Origin: Wenzhouxiangella sp.
Lineage (GTDB): Bacteria > Pseudomonadota > Gammaproteobacteria > Xanthomonadales > Wenzhouxiangellaceae
NCBI GenBank assembly: GCA_007123575.1
Contig: SKKV01000106.1
Location: forward strand, 1 to 9,633
Direction: 5' to 3'
DNA length: 9,633 nt
Numbering within the stretch: position 1 is the stretch's first letter; every line of letters begins with the position of its first letter. Below the pieces are notes generated by a model that was not told the DNA's origin, did no database searches, and saw only the letters and a program-made list of their open reading frames with translations. Positions 1-6,068 of the stretch are shown piece after piece. The position numbers and the translations under genes were made by a program.

Positions 1-491
1 AGCAAACGGGCGATACCGGGATGATCCAGACCGGCCAGAATTCGCCGCTCATCCCTGAAACGCGCCTGTAGCCGATCAGAAGGCAGGCTGGATTCGATCA
101 GCTTCAGCGCACCCACCTGGGCAAAGTCGCTGTCCACCCGCTCGGCCCGGTAGACCGTGCCCATGCCGCCGCGCCCGATTTCTTCTGCCAGCAGCCAGCG
201 GCCGAACTGCTGGCCACTGCGATCCCTGCTGCGATGCTGCCCTAACTGCTCTGCCAGTTCATCAACCAGTGCCGGGGCGGCGTCAGCAAGTTCCGGTAGG
301 GTAGCCAGCCCATCGCTGCCATCCTGGCCGGACTGGTCGGCCAGCAACAGCGCCGATAGCTCGGCCAGCATTTCCGCATCAAAGCCGGCTTCCGCCGCCT
401 GGCGCTGGACGAACGCAGCTTGTTCAGACTCGGGCAAGACCACCGCCTGTTCAAACAGCGCCTTGACCTGGCTCCAGCGATTGGCATCCAT
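1..491 (-). CDS. Ser/Thr protein kinase, N-terminal part (cut by window edge)
   Basis: Reading leftward from ATG at 491-489, the frame stays open to the window edge and gives 163 whole residues. Residues 1-50 resemble the helical N-terminal extension common to TPR-type bacterial Ser/Thr kinases (W, then LFEQAV..LP, then a run of small helices). A Hanks-type kinase N-lobe follows: glycine loop GRGGMGTVY at 106-114, ATP-binding lysine in GALKL (K130), and the helix-C glutamate in FRDERR (E148), then LDHPGIARL. The catalytic loop, DFG and any membrane span or sensor domain lie outside the window. It would phosphorylate Ser/Thr on target proteins. The gene is divergent from the ECF sigma gene starting at 593, with a 101-nt shared intergenic region, and this pairing suggests that sigma factor as the substrate. 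Kinase identity is secure. The target is inferred. Confidence 0.92.
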   Translation of the reverse strand, partial: MDANRWSQVKALFEQAVVLPESEQAAFVQRQAAEAGFDAEMLAELSALLLADQSGQDGSDGLATLPELADAAPALVDELAEQLGQHRSRDRSGQQFGRWLLAEEIGRGGMGTVYRAERVDSDFAQVGALKLIESSLPSDRLQARFRDERRILAGLDHPGIARL

Positions 492-522
492 GCTGACCGG
501 AAAACTCCACCCTTAACTCCTT

Positions 523-537
523 GCGCTATAGTAGCGC
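523..537. promoter_or_regulatory. Perfect dyad containing a -10-like hexamer between divergent kinase and sigma genes
   Basis: GCGCTA at 523-528 and TAGCGC at 532-537 form a perfect 6-bp inverted repeat with a 3-nt spacer. The middle contains TATAGT (527-532), which resembles a sigma-70 -10 box on the plus strand, but no good -35 lies 16-18 nt upstream. It sits 32 nt upstream of the kinase start and 56 nt upstream of the sigma start. It may be an operator or part of the promoter for one or both genes. No direct evidence of function is visible. Confidence 0.35.
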
Positions 538-592
538 TTACTGCGAGCCGGGTCTCGCCTGGCTCGGACAACACCAAACGATCGCAACATTC

Positions 593-1159
593 ATGGCCGA
601 AAGCAGCGACATCACCCGTCACCTGGCTCAGGCTGGCGACGACCCCCAAGTGCGCGACGCCTGTTTTGAGTTATTGCATGGCGAGCTGTTGAAGATGGCC
701 CGCGCCGAGCTGGCGCGCCACCGGCGCGGTGCCACGCTGAATACCCACGCCCTGGTCAACGAAAGCTATCTAAAGCTGTTCAAGGACGGCAAAGACCCGC
801 GCTTCCAAAGCCGCAAGCACTTTTTTGCCAGCGCCGCCCAGGCCATGCGCCATATCGTGATCGACTATGCAAGGCGTAAACTCGCCGACCGCCGCGGCGC
901 CGGCGTTAGCCCGGTGGATATCGAAACCGAAGTCATCGCCATCGATTCGCAGGCCGAGCAACTGTTGGCCCTGGACACTGCACTCAACCGCCTGGCCGAG
1001 CGCGACCCGCGCCTGGCTGAAGTTGTCGAACTGCGTTTTTTTGCCGGCCTGTCAGTCGAACAACTAGCCGAAACCCTGGAAACCTCCACCGCCACCATCA
1101 AACGCGATACCCGCCTGGCCCGCGCCTTTCTGAACAAGGAGCTGGGACAAACCGCTTGA
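593..1159 (+). CDS. ECF-type RNA polymerase sigma factor (Sigma70_ECF family), kinase-paired
   Basis: A 188-residue sigma-70 family factor of the Sigma70_ECF type. Region 2 spans about residues 15-105, with LVNESYLKLF (54-63), the family-typical FQSRKHFFASAAQAMR (71-86) and IDYARRKLADRRG (90-102). Region 4 spans about 128-185, with ELRFFAGLS and the helix-turn-helix LSVEQLAETLETSTATIKRD. The ATG at 593 is chosen because family similarity starts just after it. The frame also opens upstream at TTG 521, but that would add about 24 unconserved residues and cover the intergenic dyad. No clear Shine-Dalgarno is visible. It should direct RNA polymerase to a dedicated promoter set. No anti-sigma gene is adjacent; the partner is the divergent Ser/Thr kinase. 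Where ECF sigmas usually carry a DAED-like acidic stretch it reads NTHA (50-53), so acidic residues are lacking and Thr51 is present. Confidence 0.93.
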   Translation: MAESSDITRHLAQAGDDPQVRDACFELLHGELLKMARAELARHRRGATLNTHALVNESYLKLFKDGKDPRFQSRKHFFASAAQAMRHIVIDYARRKLADRRGAGVSPVDIETEVIAIDSQAEQLLALDTALNRLAERDPRLAEVVELRFFAGLSVEQLAETLETSTATIKRDTRLARAFLNKELGQTA

Positions 1160-1173
1160 GCGGCCCTGCCCTC

Positions 1174-1246
1174 CCCGGAACTTCTCGACGAAGGCGGCGA
1201 TGCATTCGAACACGCGCTGTTTGGTGCTCAGATACTGCGGGTTCAG
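1174..1246 (-). pseudogene. Possible decayed C-terminal tail of a LysR-type regulator
   Basis: In the gap between the convergent sigma and ATPase genes, the minus strand reads LNPQYLSTKQRVFECIAAFV and then EKFRG. This resembles the final helix of LysR-family regulators, roughly YLPPKVRAFIDFLAERF. There is no start, no other LysR sequence, and no stop at the expected place: the frame runs on antisense to the sigma gene. It may be a leftover of a gene displaced by the ATPase, or a chance match. The rest of the 114-nt gap shows only a 10-bp palindrome, GAGCATGCTC, at 1260-1269. Confidence 0.22.
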
Positions 1247-1273
1247 GCGGGCTCGTTCTGAGCATGCTCCGCA

Positions 1274-2488
1274 CTACAGCAGCAAGCCAATGGGCACAGC
1301 CGTCAGTTGTTCATCAAAACTCACCACCTGCTCCCCGGTGTACAGCAACACGCCGCGCTTGAACTGCGCCGGCGTGGTGTCGCGCAAATGGCGAAGGCCT
1401 TTGAAATCCTTGCCAGTCACGGTGGCTGCTGCCTTGACTTCCACGGCCAGCAACTCCTGGCGCCGGTTTTCCAGCACAAAGTCGACTTCAACACCCGTAT
1501 TGGTACGGTAATGCATCAACTGGGTGCGCATGTCGGCCCAACTCTGGTGCTTGGCCAGCTCAGCATGCACGAACGCCTCGACCAGTCCGCCAGGCAGACC
1601 CAGGTGCGCTGTCATCTGCGCGGCATTGAAACCTTGCAAATGGGCCATCAGGCCGTAATCGGACAAGAACAGCTTGGGCGACTTCAGCAAGCGCTTGCCC
1701 AGATGAGACGACCAGGCCGGCACCTGACGGATCAGAAACAGCGTCTCCAGCAGCGCCATGTAGCGCTTCAAGGTGGTCTGCGGGATCGCGACGCTGCGCG
1801 CCAGCTCGGCAAAGTTGAGCAGGCTGCCACTGCGAACCGCCAGCAGCCGGACCAGCTTGGGCAATTCGGTCAGGCCCTCGATGTTGGCAAGCGCCCTGAC
1901 ATCGCGCTGCAAAATGGTCGCGAGATAACTTTCGAACCAGGTGGCCAAGCGGCGCTCGTTGCTGCGGGCGGCGGCTTCCGGGTATCCCCCGCGAAGCAGA
2001 CGGTCGATAAAGCCGGACCGATCAAAAGAGTAATGTTCGCCAAAATCGCCAGCAAACAGCGCATCAATCACGCGGCTGCCACGCCGATTCAACTCGCTCT
2101 GCGCCAGCGGCCAGAGCTCAATGATTTCCATCCGCCCCGCCAGGGAATCCGAAATCTGCGGCAGCATCAAGACATTGGCCGAGCCAGTGAGCAAAAAACG
2201 CCCCGGCCTTCGATCTTTATCCACCGACGCCTTGATCGCCAGAAACAGCTCGGGCGCTCGCTGCACTTCGTCCAGACAGACCGGATCGCTCAGGGCGGCA
2301 ATGAAACCAAATGGATCTGCCTTGGCCGCCGCCAGCACCGCCGGATCGTCCAGGGTGAGGTAGCGCATACCGGGCTGCATGGCCTGCACCAGCGTGCTTT
2401 TTCCGGTTTGTCTGGCGCCATTGAGCAGTACCACCGGGGTGTCGCTCAGGGCTTCTGTCAGGCTTGTCTGTATGCTTCGCGGGTACAT
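1274..2488 (-). CDS. AAA+ ATPase with DUF4143 C-terminal domain
   Basis: A 404-residue protein, normal length for the AAA_14/DUF4143 family. Residues 1-125 hold the ATPase core: Walker A GARQTGKST (24-32), Walker B PVCLDEVQ (69-76) and a sensor-1-like LLTGSAN (99-105). Residues 155-270 are a helical, winged-helix-like middle part (FAELARSVAIPQTTLKRYMALLE at 226-248). The C-terminus carries the DUF4143 signature TGVEVDFVLE (331-340) followed by AVEVKAA (348-354), an arrangement like a degenerate PD-(D/E)xK nuclease fold. The family is widespread and mobile, and its cellular role is unsettled. The ATG at 2488 has no Shine-Dalgarno. An in-frame TAA lies just upstream and a perfect inverted repeat ends 3 nt before the start, so a leaderless or short-leader transcript with autoregulation is possible. 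It is convergent with the sigma gene ending at 1159 and has no obvious operon partner, so it looks like a solitary cargo gene. Confidence 0.93.
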   Translation of the reverse strand: MYPRSIQTSLTEALSDTPVVLLNGARQTGKSTLVQAMQPGMRYLTLDDPAVLAAAKADPFGFIAALSDPVCLDEVQRAPELFLAIKASVDKDRRPGRFLLTGSANVLMLPQISDSLAGRMEIIELWPLAQSELNRRGSRVIDALFAGDFGEHYSFDRSGFIDRLLRGGYPEAAARSNERRLATWFESYLATILQRDVRALANIEGLTELPKLVRLLAVRSGSLLNFAELARSVAIPQTTLKRYMALLETLFLIRQVPAWSSHLGKRLLKSPKLFLSDYGLMAHLQGFNAAQMTAHLGLPGGLVEAFVHAELAKHQSWADMRTQLMHYRTNTGVEVDFVLENRRQELLAVEVKAAATVTGKDFKGLRHLRDTTPAQFKRGVLLYTGEQVVSFDEQLTAVPIGLLL

Positions 2489-2490
2489 TA

Positions 2491-2527
2491 GGTGTAATAT
2501 CAGCCGTTACATAGATGATATTACACC
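2491..2527. promoter_or_regulatory. Perfect 12-bp inverted repeat abutting the ATPase start codon (candidate operator)
   Basis: GGTGTAATATCA (2491-2502) and TGATATTACACC (2516-2527) are exact reverse complements separated by 13 nt. The element ends 3 nt before the ATG of the ATPase gene and is AT-richer than its surroundings. As an operator it would overlap the promoter or the translation start and could mediate autoregulation. It could equally fold in the mRNA and mask the start codon. No Shine-Dalgarno is present in the interval. The repeat is directly visible; its function is inferred. Confidence 0.6.
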
Positions 2528-2602
2528 AAGTTAGTGGATGATTTTACAAAAAGTCGAAGAGACGAGCGAGGGAATAAATCCCGATCTTTCTGAACTTGTC
2601 TC

Positions 2603-2630
2603 CCTTCGCGCCTTGGCGTCTCCGCGCGAG
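2603..2630. repeat. Short period-8 GC-rich motif, probable dispersed intergenic repeat
   Basis: CCTTCGCG (2603-2610), CCTTGGCG (2611-2618) and TCTCCGCG (2619-2626), then CGAG, form three related 8-bp units. Read on the minus strand the motif gives peptides of the RAETPRREG or ARRRQGAKGD type. I recall such peptides from spurious ORFs over a repeat seen in many environmental genomes. Copies elsewhere in this genome cannot be checked here. The rest of the interval from 2530 to 2697 shows only a small hairpin, GGGA-ATAAA-TCCC (2570-2582), and no gene. Confidence 0.4.
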
Positions 2631-2697
2631 TAGCTTTTTGAAGGAATTGATGCTGCCAATTGCGTATCGAAAGCAGGCCATCTGAATTTCGATCAAC

Positions 2698-3803
2698 GTG
2701 ACTGAGTCTTTTGCAGGGCTGGCAACGGCCGGAATCGGCACCACCAAGCCAGCAGCTGAGGCAGCGCCGGAACACTACCTGCTGAGCAGGCCAGAGGAAA
2801 CGCAGCTGCAAACATGGCTGGGCGCTGAGCGGGCCACGGAGGCGGCGATCTGGCTGCGCCTGAATCTTGGGCTGGACCTGGTTGAAATCCGAAAAAACCT
2901 TGACCGCCTGCAGTCCGGTGCCAGCCAGACGGTCAACGAATTGCAGCTGGCCGTGGCGGCCAGGGATGCCAGGCGGAAGCGATTGCGGCTGATGCTGGCG
3001 ATACCGATGGTCGTATTGCTGCTGGGCTGGCCGCTGCCCTGCCCGGCACCGCCGAGGGCTTTTCGATCTATGGCATGCCGGGCATTGTGCTTTGCGCCGC
3101 TTGCCTGGGCTTCGGCATGGCCGACGGCATCCTGCTGCAACGCGACCGGCCCGGCGCCGAGCGCCAGGAAGCGGTGCTGGCGCGGCGCAAGAGCCGCCAA
3201 TGGGCCCGGCTGGTGCTGCTGGTTTACATGCTCACCCCCATCCTGGCCCTGAACAGCCTGATCATAGAGCAAGGCGTGCTGGATGAAGACAACTTCAACC
3301 GGCTGTTTCGGTTCTGTCTGTATCTGATCGTGGCCGCCCCGATGACCGTGCTGTTCTGCCTGCCGCTGACCCGCAGCCTGAGCGCCAGCCTGTTCGCCCT
3401 GGCCACACCGCTGGGGATTGGCACTTGGCAGCTGTTCAGCGGCCATCCGTCGGCGGCTTCGGCCTTTTTGGGGGAAGCGGCTCTGATTCAGATTCTGGCG
3501 GTGTACATGACCATCGCCGGCGGCCTGATGACGCTGTTGGCTGACAAGGCCGGGCGCCGCGAGCTGCGGATACGGCGTTGGCTTTACCTGATTCTCGTGA
3601 TCGGCGCCCTGCTCGCCCTGGGCGCGTCTTTAAGCCTTTGGGACGCGCTGCTCCAGTGGCAGCCCGAGCGCAGCGCGCGCAGCTGGTCGCTGGCCCTGCT
3701 GCTGCCGGCGGCGCTGATCGCCCTTGAAACCATCCGCCGCCGCCAGTTCAGCTTCGGCCTGGACCCGGCGATTGCCAGGACAGGCGCGACAATGCCGGAA
3801 TGA
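2698..3803 (+). pseudogene. Polytopic membrane protein gene interrupted by a -1 frameshift
   Basis: Two plus-strand frames join into one plausible protein of about 368 residues. The first opens at GTG 2698, after an in-frame TGA at 2683, and encodes a soluble, charged N-terminus (about 100 residues, with the helix ATEAAIWLRLNLGLDLVEIR) and then the start of a membrane helix, LRLMLAIPMVVLLLG. There the hydrophobic pattern moves into the frame one base back, LAAALPGTAEGFSIYGMPGI, which runs to TGA at 3803. The switch lies between about 3010 and 3045. It needs a -1 shift, equivalent to one lost base. After the break the first frame turns into a Pro/Cys/Trp-rich shadow ending at 3252. No canonical slippery heptamer is seen, so mutation or a sequencing error is likelier than programmed frameshifting. 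The family is not recognised. The gene is convergent with the minus-strand cluster. Confidence 0.6.
3075..3803 (+). CDS. Multi-pass membrane protein of unknown function (C-terminal frame of the interrupted gene)
   Basis: This is the downstream frame of the interrupted gene, given separately because an ATG at 3075 could let it be translated alone (242 residues). There is no good ribosome binding site before it. The frame is open back to 2904, so 3075 is probably an internal methionine. Seven hydrophobic segments are visible at about residues 3-21, 45-64, 79-98, 103-121, 134-155, 169-189 and 203-219. They are separated by short basic loops (LARRKSRQ, DKAGRRELRIRR, IRRRQ). No catalytic or transport motif is recognised. 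The even run of short helices suggests an integral inner-membrane protein; its substrate or role cannot be stated. Confidence 0.65.
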   Translation: MPGIVLCAACLGFGMADGILLQRDRPGAERQEAVLARRKSRQWARLVLLVYMLTPILALNSLIIEQGVLDEDNFNRLFRFCLYLIVAAPMTVLFCLPLTRSLSASLFALATPLGIGTWQLFSGHPSAASAFLGEAALIQILAVYMTIAGGLMTLLADKAGRRELRIRRWLYLILVIGALLALGASLSLWDALLQWQPERSARSWSLALLLPAALIALETIRRRQFSFGLDPAIARTGATMPE

Positions 3804-3860
3804 ACTTTCAGCCAAGCGCAATGAGCGGAGGCCCACACGGACATGCGCCGCAAATGCCGT

Positions 3861-3888
3861 GCAACGAACACCATAGGTATTTCGTTGC
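3861..3888. other. Hairpin in convergent intergenic gap
   Basis: GCAACGAA (3861-3868) pairs perfectly with TTCGTTGC (3881-3888) around a 12-nt loop. It lies 58 nt after the membrane-protein stop. No T-run follows on the plus strand, so it is not a classical intrinsic terminator, though it may protect or punctuate the 3' end of either converging transcript. Confidence 0.35.
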
Positions 3889-3915
3889 CTGGTTAATAAT
3901 AGAGCGACCATGTTC

Positions 3916-3937
3916 CTTGCGGGCTGAGCCCTGCAAG
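3916..3937 (-). terminator. Strong hairpin downstream of second sigma gene, weak terminator candidate
   Basis: CTTGC GGGC (3916-3924), loop TGA, then GCCC T GCAAG (3928-3937) makes a 9-bp stem with a single bulged base and a 3-nt loop. On the minus strand it lies about 30 nt beyond the TAA of the sigma gene that ends at 3967. The expected U-tract is missing on both strands, so termination would need a factor or be inefficient. Confidence 0.35.
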
Positions 3938-3966
3938 TACCAGCGTCGATTATTGAAAAACCTGAT

Positions 3967-4527
3967 TTAATTTTCGGCAAGACGGGCGGCCAGCCAGCGG
4001 CGGGCGAAGCGCCAGTCGCGCTCGGCGGTGGATTCTGAAATGTCGAGTATGTCGGCGATTTCAGCCATGCTCGCACCCCAGAAGACGCGCAAGCCGACCA
4101 GTTCGGCCTTGCGCGGGTCCAGGGCTTCGAGTTCGGTCAATACGGTCGGCACTTCGCTGAGATCGAAATCGGAGTCAGCCGAAATGTCGCTCATCGTTAC
4201 CCGCAGCTGGTCACCGCCGCGCTTCTGGGCATGCCGCTTGCGCTGGTAGTCGATCATGGCACGGGCCATCACGCTGGTGGCGTAGGAAAAGAAGTGGCGG
4301 CGATTCTCGAACTCCCGGGGGCGCTCCAGAATTTTCAGCAGGGCGTCGTGGGCCAGCATGCGTGGCTCCATGGTCAGTCCGTCGACGCGACCGTTGTTGC
4401 AAGCGGCCATCTCCCGGCTTGCGATCTGCTCCAGGCGCTGGACCACGGCAGCAATCAATTTGGCATCCGCACCGGGATCCCCTTGGGCTGCTGCTGACAA
4501 TAGTTGAGTGATGGGCTGATCGTTCAT
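3967..4527 (-). CDS. ECF-type RNA polymerase sigma factor (Sigma70_ECF family), without adjacent kinase
   Basis: A 186-residue sigma factor of the same family as the other two here. Region 2 covers about residues 15-105, with MLAHDALLKIL (57-67), the family block FENRRHFFSYATSVMARAMIDYQRKRHAQKRGG (73-105), and a more acidic linker, SDISADSDFDLSE (113-125). Region 4 covers about 130-183, with ELVGLRVFWGASMAEIADILDISESTAERDWRFAR. The start at 4527 places MNDQPITQLL before the first conserved helix, though no strong Shine-Dalgarno is present. At the acidic core-contact positions it reads EPRM (54-57), not the Thr-containing NTHA or NTTG of the kinase-paired sigmas. It lies downstream of the propeller gene, with a 108-nt gap that carries its own promoter-like elements. 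No kinase or anti-sigma gene adjoins it. Confidence 0.93.
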   Translation of the reverse strand: MNDQPITQLLSAAAQGDPGADAKLIAAVVQRLEQIASREMAACNNGRVDGLTMEPRMLAHDALLKILERPREFENRRHFFSYATSVMARAMIDYQRKRHAQKRGGDQLRVTMSDISADSDFDLSEVPTVLTELEALDPRKAELVGLRVFWGASMAEIADILDISESTAERDWRFARRWLAARLAEN

Positions 4528-4588
4528 GGGCCCGGCTCTGTTCCCCGCACAAGCGCCGGGCAGACATTACCACCCGGTAAGGGTTCAG

Positions 4589-4618
4589 AGTATGCTCAGG
4601 CTTGCCCCTGAGGGTCAA
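4589..4618 (-). promoter_or_regulatory. Sigma-70-like promoter with dyad filling the spacer, upstream of second sigma gene
   Basis: On the minus strand, -35 TTGACC (4618-4613, 5 of 6 consensus bases) and -10 CATACT (4594-4589, 4 of 6) are separated by 18 nt. That spacer is exactly an inverted repeat: CTCAGG, 6 nt, CCTGAG (4595-4600 and 4607-4612). A second small dyad, TTACC-ACCC-GGTAA (4567-4580), sits near the expected transcription start. Transcription would give a leader of about 55 nt before the ATG at 4527. The spacer dyad could be an operator (MerR-type regulators bind between -35 and -10) or a terminator-like hairpin for the upstream propeller gene, though no U-tract follows. Confidence 0.5.
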
Positions 4619-4635
4619 GCAGAACTTGCCTGCGG

Positions 4636-5961
4636 TCACGGGTTGGCGTCTTCGAAGCGATCACAGAAGATGCCGTCGAATTGGCCGCGGCAGACGGCAA
4701 TCGAGCGGCTATACCAGCTCGAGATCGCGCCCCAGCGTGCGCTTGTGCTGGTGTTGGGCCAGCGCGGCGCGCCGATCATCGCCACACCGCCCGAGAAATC
4801 CACTGCTGCGCCGAAATTGGTCCCCTGCTCGGCGCCGTCCTGGAGCACGCTGTGCTCAAGCCATTGGCCGCTTGAACTACCGACATAAAAGCTGGCGCGT
4901 CGGACGTTTGCGGCACCGACCAGCAAGACCTTGTTGCGCAGACTCAGGGCGCTCGAAAACTCATCGATGGCTAGCGGCGCAGAGGCCACAGTCTTCCCGA
5001 CCCGTCCCCAGGCGTTGGTGCCGCCAAGATCGCGGCGATAGGTGAAGAAGGCGCCGGTATTGTTGATCGCGCCGGTGTCAGGCTGGCCGCAGCTGGCACA
5101 GCCGACAACGGCGAGGTCATCTTCAATCGCCACTGACCAGCCGAAGCGGCGGTTGGCCGGCTCTGGATCCGGATCGCGCAGGGTCTTGACATGCTGCCAG
5201 GTGGCTCCGCTGCGGCGAAAAAGATACGCGCCGCCCACGGTTCTTGTTTGACCGTCAACCAGGATCGTGTCGTTTTGCGCGCCGACCAGCACCGAGTCGC
5301 CGGAAATGGCGACCTCGCGGCCAAACTCAAAGGAGCTTTGCGGCAGTGGGGCAATCAGCGTGGCCTCATGGCGCCACTGGTTGTCGAGACCGCGTCGAAA
5401 CAGGATGACCGATCCAGCGTTGCTGCGCGTGACCTCACCGATGGCGATGTTGGTCCTCCTGTCACCGATCACCAGCAGGTTGCCCAACATCGCCGCCGAG
5501 GAGCCAAGCCCGCGCGCGGTCACACCTGGCTCGGCGGGGACATCGGGATCGATGCGCAGCAGCTGGGTCTCGTTCCAGGTGCCGCTGACCAGGCGGTAAA
5601 TGCGCACTTTGTCGCCCGATTCCCCGATCGCCGCCCACTCCCCATCGGCGGCAAGAACCGTGCCGAACTGGTTGCGGGGGCCAGGCTCGATAATTTGCTG
5701 TAGCGCCAGTTCGCCGTTGCCGAGCACCTGGAAGCTGTAGACGCTGCCATTCTGGGAGCCGGAAAAACCAGGATCGTTGCGCAGCGGCGCGCTGGCCAAC
5801 AAAATGCCGCCGTCACTGGCGAATTGAACCCGACTGCCAAGCGCGCCTTGTTCGGTAGTCGGGTCTATATCCTTCGCGTCGATCAGGTCGGCCTCGACAA
5901 AGGGTTGGGCCATCGCCGTACTGACAATTGCCAGGCAGAAAATACCAGAGACGTACTGCAT
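4636..5961 (-). CDS. Secreted FG-GAP repeat (beta-propeller) protein
   Basis: A 441-residue exported protein. The ATG at 5961 is preferred over the in-frame start at 6003 because GGAG lies 8 nt upstream and translation then begins with a signal peptide, MQYVSGIFCLAIVSTAMA, with likely cleavage before QPF (about residue 18/19). Its n-region carries no Lys or Arg. The mature part has about six or seven integrin-like FG-GAP blades of the pattern FGxxVAIxGDxxxVGA...GGAYLFRR...W, for example at 213-256, 273-318, 336-368 and 383-400. Two cysteines in VGCASCG (287-292) and two near the end (C424, C433) could form disulfides. The tail, FDGIFCDRFE (428-437), resembles short C-terminal signatures of secreted Xanthomonadales proteins. 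No enzymatic motif is seen; a ligand-binding or surface role is likely. The gene begins 107 nt after the kinase stop and may be cotranscribed with it. Confidence 0.85.
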   Translation of the reverse strand: MQYVSGIFCLAIVSTAMAQPFVEADLIDAKDIDPTTEQGALGSRVQFASDGGILLASAPLRNDPGFSGSQNGSVYSFQVLGNGELALQQIIEPGPRNQFGTVLAADGEWAAIGESGDKVRIYRLVSGTWNETQLLRIDPDVPAEPGVTARGLGSSAAMLGNLLVIGDRRTNIAIGEVTRSNAGSVILFRRGLDNQWRHEATLIAPLPQSSFEFGREVAISGDSVLVGAQNDTILVDGQTRTVGGAYLFRRSGATWQHVKTLRDPDPEPANRRFGWSVAIEDDLAVVGCASCGQPDTGAINNTGAFFTYRRDLGGTNAWGRVGKTVASAPLAIDEFSSALSLRNKVLLVGAANVRRASFYVGSSSGQWLEHSVLQDGAEQGTNFGAAVDFSGGVAMIGAPRWPNTSTSARWGAISSWYSRSIAVCRGQFDGIFCDRFEDANP

Positions 5962-6034
5962 CGCTTCTGCTCCAATCAAGGGACTTATTGTTGGGGATGG
6001 CACGGCCGGTGGCGCATGGCGAGCCCTGTTCCTT

Positions 6035-6044
6035 GATAGCTATC
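6035..6044. other. 10-bp perfect palindrome between kinase and propeller genes
   Basis: GATAGCTATC lies in the 107-nt gap between the kinase stop and the propeller-gene start. No convincing promoter pair was found around it. It may be an operator half of an internal promoter or simply chance. Confidence 0.2.
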
Positions 6045-6068
6045 GGAAACGGCGAGTCTTTCCCCTCA

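Noticed and set aside
521..592. TTG start at 521 for the first sigma factor
   Set aside because: The added residues are unlike the family N-terminus and the start would overlap the intergenic dyad and -10-like box.
1307..2491. 394-codon open frame on the plus strand opposite the ATPase gene
   Set aside because: It is antisense to a protein with clear Walker A, Walker B and DUF4143 motifs. Its translation is rich in Gln, Arg and His with no domain pattern, typical of a GC-rich shadow.
2521..2811. 96-codon minus-strand frame upstream of the membrane-protein gene
   Set aside because: Much of it is translation of the period-8 repeat (RAETPRREG-type sequence), and the rest is antisense to the membrane-protein N-terminus.
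3010..3045. Programmed -1 ribosomal frameshift
   Set aside because: No X-XXY-YYZ heptamer occurs in the overlap. The only notable homopolymer (A6 at 2892-2897) precedes an in-frame stop at 2901 in the downstream frame, so it cannot be the slip site.
5191..5703. 170-codon plus-strand frame opposite the propeller gene
   Set aside because: The minus-strand frame has a signal peptide and repeated FG-GAP blades. The plus-strand translation shows no recognisable domain.
5962..6003. Upstream start at 6003 for the propeller protein
   Set aside because: It would add 14 residues before the signal peptide. GGAG lies at proper distance before the ATG at 5961.
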